Shown: positions 18,667 to 25,926 of the stretch, one piece after another | Layout: each line of letters opens with the position of its first letter | Position numbering within the stretch: the first letter of the stretch is position 1 | From: Rothia uropygialis | GTDB lineage: Bacteria; Actinomycetota; Actinomycetes; Actinomycetales; Micrococcaceae | Assembly: GCF_004137765.1 (NCBI RefSeq) | Contig: NZ_NOIS01000002.1 | Span: 620,001-684,000, forward strand | Direction: 5' to 3' | DNA length: 64,000 bases | Notes under the pieces: generated by a model | Database searches by the model: none | What the model was told of the DNA's origin: nothing | What the model saw: the letters and a program-made list of their open reading frames with translations, nothing else | Made by a program: the position numbers and the translations under genes

Positions 18667-19098
18667 TCACATCAGGCCGGGAATAACCTCTTCGTCTGTT
18701 TCCGAAAATTCCGATTCCTTTTCCTGCAGGTACTCATCCCAAGCCTGAGCGTCCCAAATCTCGGCCCGGGTCCCGGCACCGATCACAGCGAGCTCCTTCT
18801 CGAGTCCTGCATATTCCCGCAACGAGGACGGGATGGTCACCCGCCCCTGCTTGTCGGGAACTTCATCCGAAGCTCCGGAGAGAAACACACGAATGTAGTC
18901 TCGGGCCTGCTTGGAGGAAATCGGAGCCTCGCGCATTTGTTCATGCACCCGCTCGAATTCCGCTTGGCTGAAGACGTACAGGCATCTTTCCTGTCCCCTG
19001 GTCAGAACCAAGCCCTCCGAGAGCTCATCCCGGAACTTGGCAGGCAGGATCAGACGCCCTTTGTCGTCAAGGCGAGGCGAGTACGTTCCGAGGAACAT
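18667..19098 (-). CDS. mraZ: Transcriptional regulator MraZ
   Basis: MraZ is an AbrB/SpoVT-fold DNA-binding protein that forms rings and controls its own division operon. Both halves of the duplicated fold are visible with their signature: [16 protein letters not shown] (about 11-26) and [15 protein letters not shown] (about 81-95). It has 143 residues with a short acidic C-terminal tail. It is the first gene of the cluster, and three 10-base repeats 85 bases upstream match the kind of site MraZ binds, so autoregulation is likely. Confidence 0.96.
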   Translation of the reverse strand: MFLGTYSPRLDDKGRLILPAKFRDELSEGLVLTRGQERCLYVFSQAEFERVHEQMREAPISSKQARDYIRVFLSGASDEVPDKQGRVTIPSSLREYAGLEKELAVIGAGTRAEIWDAQAWDEYLQEKESEFSETDEEVIPGLM

Positions 19099-19182
19099 TC
19101 GCCACCGCCTCCCCTAATTACTTTCAGTGCACCCTCTGCTTCAGATGCGAAGGGAGATAAGGAACCACCCTTGCCTCCCCTG

Positions 19183-19212
19183 CGTGCCCCACTTTACTCC
19201 ACTTCCCTCCAC
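19183..19212 (-). promoter_or_regulatory. MraZ operator: three 10-base direct repeats
   Basis: Read leftwards, GTGGAGGGAA (19203-19212), GTGGAGTAAA (19193-19202) and GTGGGGCACG (19183-19192) follow one another with exactly 10-base periodicity. Regularly spaced GTGG/TGGG repeats upstream of mraZ are the known recognition pattern of MraZ family proteins. The repeats overlap the best -10 candidate here, consistent with repression by occlusion. Confidence 0.75.
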
Positions 19213-19218
19213 ACGCAA
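19191..19218 (-). promoter_or_regulatory. Candidate mraZ promoter
   Basis: TTGCGT (19213-19218) and TAAAGT (19191-19196) on the minus strand are 16 bases apart, giving a start near 19184 and a leader of about 85 bases. The -10 falls inside the second MraZ repeat. The remaining sequence of the 328-base gap (19099-19426) holds the operator, this promoter, and the terminator of the upstream gene; I see no small gene in it. Confidence 0.4.
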
Positions 19219-19356
19219 TACTCTCTCGCCAATACTCTGAAGTCTCGTTGCACTTTCCCCCCACAATCCGCGAACTCATGGGGATCGAGGTGAGCCCAAG
19301 AATTCGCCGCCCATGCTGATTCATCCCCCAGAACTCGCGAAAAAGCGCAGAAAAGA

Positions 19357-19385
19357 GGGCCGATACCGTATTCCGGTACCGGCCC
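19357..19385 (-). terminator. Intrinsic terminator of the DUF3040 gene
   Basis: Eleven-base arms (19357-19367 and 19375-19385, one mismatch) enclose a 7-base loop. On the minus strand the hairpin is followed by a T-rich stretch. It begins about 40 bases past the DUF3040 stop, separating that gene from the mraZ promoter. Confidence 0.7.
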
Positions 19386-19426
19386 TGGCGGTGAGTGGTG
19401 GAAAGTGGGGTGCGAAGTGGAGGGGG

Positions 19427-19825
19427 TTAGCCCAATCCTCCTCGCTCTTCCCATTTCCGCTCGAGTTTTTGCATCAAAGTGGATTGCCCTTGGTTCGATG
19501 TGGAGTGAGACCCAGTGGAGGAATTCGGCTTTTGCTTACCCCTCCGGGTTTTCCCTCGCGTCGTCGCGATGTAGACGCCCAGGCCCATAAGGACAAACCC
19601 TACGACTCCGACGATGATCAGTTTGGAAGCTACCCCGACCAGCACACCGGCCAGGCCGACAACGGCGATGACGATGCCCAGGACGAGATGTCGTATAGAA
19701 ATGCCGCCGGACGTTCGAGGGGATGAGGCCTCTGAATCCATCGACTGAGCGAATGCCGGATCCTCGGCATTGAGCTGCTGTTCCAACTGCTCAAGAAGCT
19801 TCTGCTCGTGTTCAGACAGTGGCAT
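19427..19825 (-). CDS. DUF3040 small membrane protein
   Basis: The N-terminus PLSEHEQKLLEQLEQQL is the hallmark of the actinobacterial DUF3040 family, whose function is unknown. An N-terminal amphipathic helix is followed by two membrane segments near residues 45-90 (LVLGIVIAVVGLAGVLVGVA and IIVGVVGFVLMGLGVYIA) and a polar tail of about 40 residues. The second ATG (19825) is chosen because GAGGAG abuts the first ATG but is correctly spaced for the second. Proteins of this family are commonly found just upstream of mraZ in actinobacteria. Confidence 0.88.
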   Translation of the reverse strand: MPLSEHEQKLLEQLEQQLNAEDPAFAQSMDSEASSPRTSGGISIRHLVLGIVIAVVGLAGVLVGVASKLIIVGVVGFVLMGLGVYIATTRGKTRRGKQKPNSSTGSHSTSNQGQSTLMQKLERKWEERGGLG

Positions 19826-19919
19826 GGTCATCTCCTCTTCCCGGGGTGGGGGATGTCAATACGGCCGGGACAACCGTGTTCCATCCGTCTATTAAGAATA
19901 GTGCCTATCGCTGACAATT

Positions 19920-21221
19920 TCATGACGATTTTTTCTGGTCCTCGCGGGCAGACCCGTCTTCCGTCTTGGTCTTCTCAGAACGTGGTGCCCGTTTGTCGTA
20001 TCGGGGTGAAATACTGCCTCGTACAAGGCTGGCCGGCCGCAATCCCGTGGGCCCGAATTTCTGCCAGATCTGGTCCATTGCGGTTTCGGCCTGGTCCCAT
20101 TCGGCTTCGGCCACGAGCTGGTCCTGCGAGACCGAATCCCACAGGGAAAGCTGGCGACCGGCATCGTGCGCGTCGAGCCTTTCGACCCGCACGCCGATCA
20201 GTCTCATTCGAGACGGCAATGGGCCAAGATCGTTGAACAGCCGGACGGCGGCGTCGTAGACCTCCCGGCCCGTAGTGACGCCTTGATCGAGAGCGCGGGC
20301 TCGGCTGACCGTATGAAAGGACTCGTCTCGCACTTTGATCGCCACACCGTACGCGCGTCTGCCCGAAGCCCGCAGCCTTCGCGCGACGTCGTGGCTGAGC
20401 TGGAGCATGGCTGATTTGATCTCCCGCACGTCATCCGTGTCGTATTTGAACGTATGTTCGGCACCCATTGATTTCTCGACGCGTTCGGTTACCAGAGGAC
20501 GATCATCGATGCCTCGGGACAACTCGTAAAGATGCGCGCCCGCAGCTTTGCCCAGCCTCCTTTGCAAGAAGCTCAGCGAGACTTGCCGAACCGCCCCAAC
20601 GGTATTGAAGCCAGCCTCGTGCAGGTTCTGAGCAGTCTTCTCCCCCACGCCCCAGAGCTTGCGGACGGGAAGCGGGTCAAGGAAATCGTGCACGCGGGCG
20701 TCGGGAACTATCCACAAGCCATTCGGTTTGGAGCCCGTGGAGGCCATCTTGGCGAGGAACTTGTTTCCGGCGATCCCGACGGAGGCGACCAACCCGGTTG
20801 CCTCATGGATTCGATGCCGAAGATCCCGGGCGATCGCTACCGGACGGCCCAGACGCCTGATAGCTCCAGTGACGTCCAGGAACGCCTCGTCCACGCTGAC
20901 CTGCTCAACCTGATCCGTCACGGATCGAAGAATACTCATGATCTTTTCGGAGTACTCCCGGTATGCGCCGTGGGAGGGCTCGATGTACACCGCGTGGGGT
21001 GCAAGTTGGCGAGCTCTGGCCGCGGGCATCGCGGAGCCGACGCCCAGAGCACGCGCTTCGTAAGAGGCCGAAAGAACCACGGAACGGGGACCCTGGCCAG
21101 CCACGACGACCTGCCGACCGACAAGCTCCGGCCGCGTCAGCAACTCGACGCCAACGAAAAACGCGTCCATGTCAACGTGCATGATGACACGGCTGCCGAA
21201 ACCTGGTGATACTTCGGTCAT
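19920..21221 (-). CDS. dinB: DNA polymerase IV (Y-family)
   Basis: DinB is an error-prone translesion polymerase. HVDMDAFFVGVE holds the first catalytic aspartate (D17), YEARALGVGSAMP is the finger motif, and VSVDEAFLDVTG gives the D111/E112 pair. A helix-hairpin-helix region (LWGVGEKTAQNLHEAG) and the little-finger domain follow. QLSLWD near residue 375 looks like a sliding-clamp binding motif. The start at 21221 has GGAGG four bases upstream; the frame is open 14 codons further. It has 433 residues and diverges from the polyprenyl synthase gene. Confidence 0.94.
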   Translation of the reverse strand: MTEVSPGFGSRVIMHVDMDAFFVGVELLTRPELVGRQVVVAGQGPRSVVLSASYEARALGVGSAMPAARARQLAPHAVYIEPSHGAYREYSEKIMSILRSVTDQVEQVSVDEAFLDVTGAIRRLGRPVAIARDLRHRIHEATGLVASVGIAGNKFLAKMASTGSKPNGLWIVPDARVHDFLDPLPVRKLWGVGEKTAQNLHEAGFNTVGAVRQVSLSFLQRRLGKAAGAHLYELSRGIDDRPLVTERVEKSMGAEHTFKYDTDDVREIKSAMLQLSHDVARRLRASGRRAYGVAIKVRDESFHTVSRARALDQGVTTGREVYDAAVRLFNDLGPLPSRMRLIGVRVERLDAHDAGRQLSLWDSVSQDQLVAEAEWDQAETAMDQIWQKFGPTGLRPASLVRGSISPRYDKRAPRSEKTKTEDGSAREDQKKSS

Positions 21222-21251
21222 GGCTCCTCCAATCCGATCTCGAACCCGTAA

Positions 21252-21281
21252 AATAGTAAGCACTCTCCGCCCCCTACTATT
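21252..21281. promoter_or_regulatory. Symmetric bidirectional promoter dinB / polyprenyl synthase
   Basis: AATAGTA (21252-21258) and TACTATT (21275-21281) form a perfect inverted repeat with a 16-base spacer. Each arm contains TACTAT, a -10 element in the outward direction. Start points near 21288 (plus) and 21245 (minus) would give leaders of about 36 and 24 bases. Each -35 region would overlap the opposite -10. Confidence 0.55.
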
Positions 21282-21323
21282 CCTGGTCGCGAGACCGTCA
21301 CCAGGGAGTCAGGAATCGCCGCC

Positions 21324-22463
21324 GTGAACACCCCCGATCCGAATTCCCCTACCGGGTCGAGTCCTGCCACGGACTCGGCCGGGGTGAACCGCGAGACCGC
21401 CGAGCGGGAATACATTCAGGCTGTCGATGAAGCCATCTCGGATTATTTGGGCCGCCAACGACTCGTGATGCTGGAAATATCCCCTGAAGCCGTGACACTG
21501 GTGGATCACATCGAGGCTTTGTGTTCGGGCGGAAAGAGGATGAGAGCCCTTCTAGCATATTGGGGGTGGCAAGCCGCAGGGGGCGGTCCGTCGGCTCCCG
21601 AAGTCGTCCTGGCCGGAGCTGCCATAGAGCTGTTCCAGTCTGCGGCGCTGATCCACGACGACATCATCGACCACTCCGACACCCGGCGAGGGAAACCGTC
21701 CGTCCACCGTTCTTTCCAGGCAATGCATCGGGAAGAACACTGGTCCCTCAACGGAGAAGAATTCGGGATCATGGGCGGTATCGTCGCCGGAGATCTCTGC
21801 CTTTCCTTCTCCGAGGCAGTCTTCGCCTCAATCGGTACCCCGCAGGCCGCAGCCGGCAGGGCCCGACGGATTTTCGACATCATGCGCACCGAGGTCATGG
21901 CCGGCCAGTACCTCGACGGTCTTTCCGAGGTCATGGGGACCGAAGATCCAGAAGAAGCCATTCACCGTGCGTCGACCGTCATCCGTTACAAATCCGCCAA
22001 ATACTCGTGCGAGCATCCGTTGACTTTGGGCGCTGCCCTCGCCGGCGCCGGTGAGCCACTGATCGGTCAGCTCAGTGAGTTCGGTCTGCCTCTGGGTGAA
22101 GCATTTCAATTGCGCGACGACGTCCTAGGGGTATTCGGCGAACCGCACGTCACGGGAAAACCCGCTGGCGACGACCTCCGGGAGGGAAAACGCACGGTAC
22201 TCGTCGCTCTGGCCGAAAGAACTGCGTCGGCAGAGCAGGTCGCGTTCCTCGAAGAACGCTTGGGGCGGCCCGATCTGGACGAAGAGACGGTCAACAGGAT
22301 GCGGGATATCATCCGTGAGTCGGGGGCCTTGGCCGAAGCCGAACGAATCATCCAAACCACACAGCGCCAGGTGCAGGCTGCCCTGCGGAAAATAGATACG
22401 TCCCCAGGGGTCGCAAAGGCCCTGGAAGACGTGGCTTCCAGGGCCTTGCATCGTTCTTCCTGA
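21324..22463 (+). CDS. Polyprenyl (trans-isoprenyl) diphosphate synthase
   Basis: This enzyme condenses isopentenyl diphosphate with allylic diphosphates to build C20 or longer chains for carotenoids, menaquinone or lipid carriers. The first Asp-rich motif is DDIID (112-116, in SAALIHDDIIDHSDTRRGKP); the second reads QLRDDVLGVFG (D265, D266), the form common in actinobacterial IdsA-type enzymes. Small residues before the first motif argue against a farnesyl diphosphate synthase. GKPAGDDLREGKRT is the usual lysine loop. The start is GTG with AGGA upstream. It has 379 residues; the product length is not decidable by eye. Confidence 0.9.
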   Translation: MNTPDPNSPTGSSPATDSAGVNRETAEREYIQAVDEAISDYLGRQRLVMLEISPEAVTLVDHIEALCSGGKRMRALLAYWGWQAAGGGPSAPEVVLAGAAIELFQSAALIHDDIIDHSDTRRGKPSVHRSFQAMHREEHWSLNGEEFGIMGGIVAGDLCLSFSEAVFASIGTPQAAAGRARRIFDIMRTEVMAGQYLDGLSEVMGTEDPEEAIHRASTVIRYKSAKYSCEHPLTLGAALAGAGEPLIGQLSEFGLPLGEAFQLRDDVLGVFGEPHVTGKPAGDDLREGKRTVLVALAERTASAEQVAFLEERLGRPDLDEETVNRMRDIIRESGALAEAERIIQTTQRQVQAALRKIDTSPGVAKALEDVASRALHRSS

Positions 22464-22497
22464 GGTTCTTCACATCACCCCAGTACGGACTAGACGG

Positions 22498-22866
22498 TTA
22501 CCAGGCCAGCGCCTGGGCCCGTCGCCGGATTTCCGTCTTACGCCCCTCTTGCAGCGCATCGATCGGCCGGCCGGGCAGTGAATCGTCTTCGGTGTAGAGC
22601 CACCGAATTGCTTCTTCGTCGTCGAAACCCGAGTCTCTCAGAACAGTCAGGGTTCCCTTGAGGGACTCCAGTACACGGTCTTCGCGCATGAACAACGCGG
22701 GGACGCGTCGAACGCCGTCATCGTCGCGGACGGCAATCAACTGGCCCTCGGTGATCAGGGCATGGACTCGGGTGACCTTGACGTCCAGGGTCTCGGCTAC
22801 GTCTGGGATGGTTGTCCATTCCCCTACGAGATCGAACAGATTGGCAATGTTTTCATTGGAACTCAC
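22498..22866 (-). CDS. Rv2175c-like DNA-binding protein
   Basis: This 122-residue protein resembles mycobacterial Rv2175c, a winged-helix DNA-binding protein phosphorylated by PknL. WTTIPDVAETLDVKVTRVHALITEGQLIAVRDDDGVRRVPALFM is the helix-turn-helix region, and the C-terminal half carries LTVLRDSGFDDEEAIRWLYTEDDSLPG. It is divergent from the pknL-like kinase, as in mycobacteria. The GTG start has no ribosome site, but TAGCCT ends seven bases before it, so the transcript may be leaderless. Confidence 0.85.
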   Translation of the reverse strand: MSSNENIANLFDLVGEWTTIPDVAETLDVKVTRVHALITEGQLIAVRDDDGVRRVPALFMREDRVLESLKGTLTVLRDSGFDDEEAIRWLYTEDDSLPGRPIDALQEGRKTEIRRRAQALAW

Positions 22867-22872
22867 GTGTCC

Positions 22873-22878
22873 AGGCTA
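22873..22878 (-). promoter_or_regulatory. -10 element for leaderless Rv2175c-like mRNA
   Basis: TAGCCT fits the TAnnnT pattern and is separated by exactly six bases from the GTG start codon at 22866, so transcription would begin at the first base of the codon. No Shine-Dalgarno sequence is present. Confidence 0.5.
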
Positions 22879-22932
22879 AACCAGAGAAGGCCCTAGCTCC
22901 TCATTCGACGCCGATCCCCTAGAATCGGTTCA

Positions 22933-24360
22933 ATGAAAAGGACTGCACCGGGACCCTTGACAGGGCGAAAACTCGAGGGCCGATACCTCCTCGGTGACCT
23001 CATCGCTCGAGGCGGTATGGGCGTCGTCTACCGCGGACGAGATACTCGCTTGGCCCGACCTGTCGCGGTCAAGGTACTCAAGGAATCCTTGGGGTCTGCG
23101 CCGGAGACGAAAGAACGTTTCGTTCACGAGGCCCAGGCTGCGGCCGCCATAGCAGATCCGCACGTCGTCTCCGTGTGGGACCAAGGCGTTGACGAGTCCG
23201 GCCCGGACCCGGTCGTTTACCTGGTCATGGAACTCGTCGACGGGGCCACCCTGCGCGATCTCATCAAACGGCGGTCTCCCATGACCGTGCGTGAGGCCCT
23301 GAGAGTCGTGATCCCCCTTACCCAGGGGTTGGCCGCGGCCCACGGAACCGGTTTGGTGCACCGCGACGTCAAGCCCGAGAATGTCCTGACCTCTCCCGAA
23401 GGCTCCGTCAAGGTCACGGATTTCGGCCTGACTCGGCATGTTCAGGCGGAGTCAGCGACTCTCAGCCTCGTGGGGTCGGCGAATTACATCGCACCCGAGC
23501 TCGTCCGCCGCCAGCCTGCGGGCAAACCTGCCGACAATTACTCCGTCGGAATCATTCTGTACGAGATGCTGACAGGGGTGCCCCCCTTCCGTGGCGACTC
23601 CCCTTACGCGGTGTCCATGGCTCACGTCGATGACGACATGCCTGATCTTCGGCGACGCTTCCCGGAGGTGGATGCCGAAATCGTCGAGATCATCTCATGG
23701 TGCTGCGCCAAGGAGCCGGAGAACAGGCCTCAGGACGCTGCCGCCCTTCACGGAGAACTCGAACACATTCAACGGCGCCTGACGGACGCAGCACTGGACC
23801 GCCGCCCACCCGGATATCGTGAGGATTCGTCGGATCTCTTCAGCGGACTGGAGACCGCGAGCCACACGCGACCCGTTCAACTTGCGCCGTTCGACCAAGA
23901 GAACTCGGGGAATACGTCCGAGGGAATTTCGGCCACGCGGTTGCATCCCGACGATACGGACGCCGAGTCCACCGATCCTGACTCGTCCACGACTACTCAC
24001 ATGTCCGATCCGGAGGTGACAAGCGTTCACGCCCAAAGGTCTCTCGACGATGCGACGCGTGTCCTCCCGGAGAACTCTCCCGGAGCGACCAGGGCGTCTC
24101 GGCCAGCTGCTCACACCGAAGGGAACGGCACAGGCCCAGAGACGTCCCGGGACCCGAGGGATCCCAGGATTCCAACCCATGTCCTGGGCTCGGCGGAACC
24201 TTATCGGGCGTGGGTGTGGCTCCTCGTGTTCATTCTCTCCGCCTGCATGGTGGCTTATCTGGGTTGGCTCGTCGGCGTGAGTATCCTGTCGGATCATTCG
24301 GCGGCCCTGTCCCTGGGAACCGGCATCGCGACGGACACCCTGCCTGGGCCCGGAGCGTAA
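22933..24360 (+). CDS. pknL: Serine/threonine protein kinase, PknL-like, without PASTA domains
   Basis: This is a Hanks-type membrane kinase. Residues 15-280 form the kinase domain: glycine loop ARGGMGVVYRG, ATP lysine K47, HRDVKPEN (D145), DFG (163-165) and YIAPE. A Ser/Thr/Asp-rich juxtamembrane linker (about 285-420) with many possible phosphosites follows, then one membrane segment (about 426-450) and only about 25 outer residues. There are no PASTA or other sensor domains, as in mycobacterial PknL. Divergence from the Rv2175c-like gene supports the name. Confidence 0.9.
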   Translation: MKRTAPGPLTGRKLEGRYLLGDLIARGGMGVVYRGRDTRLARPVAVKVLKESLGSAPETKERFVHEAQAAAAIADPHVVSVWDQGVDESGPDPVVYLVMELVDGATLRDLIKRRSPMTVREALRVVIPLTQGLAAAHGTGLVHRDVKPENVLTSPEGSVKVTDFGLTRHVQAESATLSLVGSANYIAPELVRRQPAGKPADNYSVGIILYEMLTGVPPFRGDSPYAVSMAHVDDDMPDLRRRFPEVDAEIVEIISWCCAKEPENRPQDAAALHGELEHIQRRLTDAALDRRPPGYREDSSDLFSGLETASHTRPVQLAPFDQENSGNTSEGISATRLHPDDTDAESTDPDSSTTTHMSDPEVTSVHAQRSLDDATRVLPENSPGATRASRPAAHTEGNGTGPETSRDPRDPRIPTHVLGSAEPYRAWVWLLVFILSACMVAYLGWLVGVSILSDHSAALSLGTGIATDTLPGPGA

Positions 24361-24364
24361 GCAG

Positions 24365-24395
24365 GCGGGCGACGCCATTCGATGGCGTCGCCCGC
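24365..24395. terminator. Strong hairpin between convergent pknL and aroG
   Basis: Perfect 14-base arms (24365-24378 and 24382-24395) with a 3-base loop lie five bases after the kinase stop and nine bases past the DAHP synthase stop. The symmetry would serve both genes. No T-tract follows on either strand, as is common for actinobacterial terminators. Confidence 0.75.
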
Positions 24396-24403
24396 ACAAG
24401 GCG

Positions 24404-25795
24404 TTACCTCTTGGACAAGTACTCTGCGACGAGGAAAGCAACTTCCAGCGACTGCATGTGATTCAAGCGGGGGTCGCACAAGGTTTCGTAGTGGTCCGCA
24501 AACGCCGTCTCGTCGACAGCGTCCGAACCGCCCAAGCATTCGGCGACGTCGTCGCCCGTCATCTCGACGTGGATGCCGCCCGGAACGGTCCCCAAAGCCT
24601 CGTGGACCTCGAAGAAGCCACGGACCTCGTCCACGACATCGTTGAACCGACGTGTCTTGTACCCCGACGGGACTGAAATGGTGTTGCCGTGCATCGGATC
24701 GGTCACCCACACGACCTTGGCTCCAGAATCCCGTACACCTTGAACGATCTTCGGAAGGTTCTCCCTGATCTTGGACGCGCCCATGCGGGTGATGAACGTG
24801 AGGCGCCCTGGCTGCCGCTCCGGGTCGAGCTTGTCGATGAGGCGCAAGGTGTCATCCACGTCGGTAGTCGGGCCGAGCTTGACCCCGATCGGATTGTGAA
24901 CCTTCGACAGGAAATTGACGTGCGCGTCCTCCAGACCGCGTGTACGCTCACCGACCCACAGGAAATGACCGCTCGTGTCGTAGGGCAGATGAGTCCGGGA
25001 GTCGATACGAGTCAGAGCGCGCTCGTAGTCCAGGAGCAGGGCCTCGTGGCCGGCGTAGAACTCGGTCCCCTTGAGGGCTTCGAAATCGGCTCCGCATGCC
25101 TCCATGAATCTGATCGCCCGGTCGATTTCCCGTGCCAGCGATTCGTATCGCGCGTTCGCCGGATTCGACACGAAACCCTTGTTCCACTCGTGGACCAGGC
25201 GCAAATCGGCGAAGCCTCCGGTCGTGAACGCACGGATGAGGTTCAAGGTCGACGCGGAGGTGTGGTATCCGCGCAGCATGCGGTTAGGGTCGTGCTCCCG
25301 TGAGTCCGGCGTGAAGTCAAAACCATTGACCATCTCGCCTCTGAAAGAAGGAAGCGTCGTGTCGCCACGAGTCTCCATATTCGAGGACCGTGGTTTCGAA
25401 AACTGTCCGGCCATGCGGCCCATTTTGACCACGGGCATCGAGGCGCCGTACGTCAGGACCACGGCCATCTGCAATAGGGTCCGGACCCGCGCGCTGATCT
25501 TGTCGGCGGTGGCGTCTACGAAAGTCTCCGCACAGTCGCCTCCGGTCAGGAAGAATGCCTTGCCTTCGGCGACGGCGGCGAGACGTTGACGCATCTGATC
25601 GACCTCACCCGCAAAAACCAGGGGCGGGACAGTTTCAAGCTCGGAGACGACTTTCTTGAAATCCGGGTGCTCGGCCCAGGTCGGCTGCTGGTCAACAGAC
25701 AAGTGACGCCACTCGTCCAGACCCGGGTAGTTCTTGGCCTCGGGGGCGGGTTGGGTCTGGAATTGAGCGAAATTGGATTGTGTCTGTTCAGCCAT
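24404..25795 (-). CDS. aroG: Class II 3-deoxy-7-phosphoheptulonate synthase (DAHP synthase)
   Basis: It condenses phosphoenolpyruvate and erythrose 4-phosphate, the first step of the shikimate pathway. It is of the plant/mycobacterial class II type: FLTGGDCAETF holds the metal-binding Cys, VVKMGRMAGQFSKPRS binds phosphoenolpyruvate, and FITRMGASKIRENLP, WVTDPMHGNT and GGIHVEMTGDDVAECLGG complete the active site. It has 463 residues from the ATG at 25795, matching the mycobacterial enzyme; the frame is open 15 codons further. No ribosome site is seen, and a TAAACT element seven bases upstream suggests a leaderless start. Confidence 0.95.
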   Translation of the reverse strand: MAEQTQSNFAQFQTQPAPEAKNYPGLDEWRHLSVDQQPTWAEHPDFKKVVSELETVPPLVFAGEVDQMRQRLAAVAEGKAFFLTGGDCAETFVDATADKISARVRTLLQMAVVLTYGASMPVVKMGRMAGQFSKPRSSNMETRGDTTLPSFRGEMVNGFDFTPDSREHDPNRMLRGYHTSASTLNLIRAFTTGGFADLRLVHEWNKGFVSNPANARYESLAREIDRAIRFMEACGADFEALKGTEFYAGHEALLLDYERALTRIDSRTHLPYDTSGHFLWVGERTRGLEDAHVNFLSKVHNPIGVKLGPTTDVDDTLRLIDKLDPERQPGRLTFITRMGASKIRENLPKIVQGVRDSGAKVVWVTDPMHGNTISVPSGYKTRRFNDVVDEVRGFFEVHEALGTVPGGIHVEMTGDDVAECLGGSDAVDETAFADHYETLCDPRLNHMQSLEVAFLVAEYLSKR

Positions 25796-25802
25796 GCGCA
25801 CC

Positions 25803-25808
25803 AGTTTA
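25803..25808 (-). promoter_or_regulatory. -10 element for possibly leaderless aroG mRNA
   Basis: TAAACT lies seven bases from the ATG at 25795, and no Shine-Dalgarno sequence separates them. No convincing -35 is seen at 16-18 bases spacing. Confidence 0.4.
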
Positions 25809-25926
25809 CGGATACTCGTCAAAACACGCGCGCCGGGCACATATGTGTCGAATATCGAGACACCGGGAAACCGCTGTCGGACAGGTCTCGGGCTCAGTTC
25901 GTCGAATCGTCTGAGACCTCCCGACT

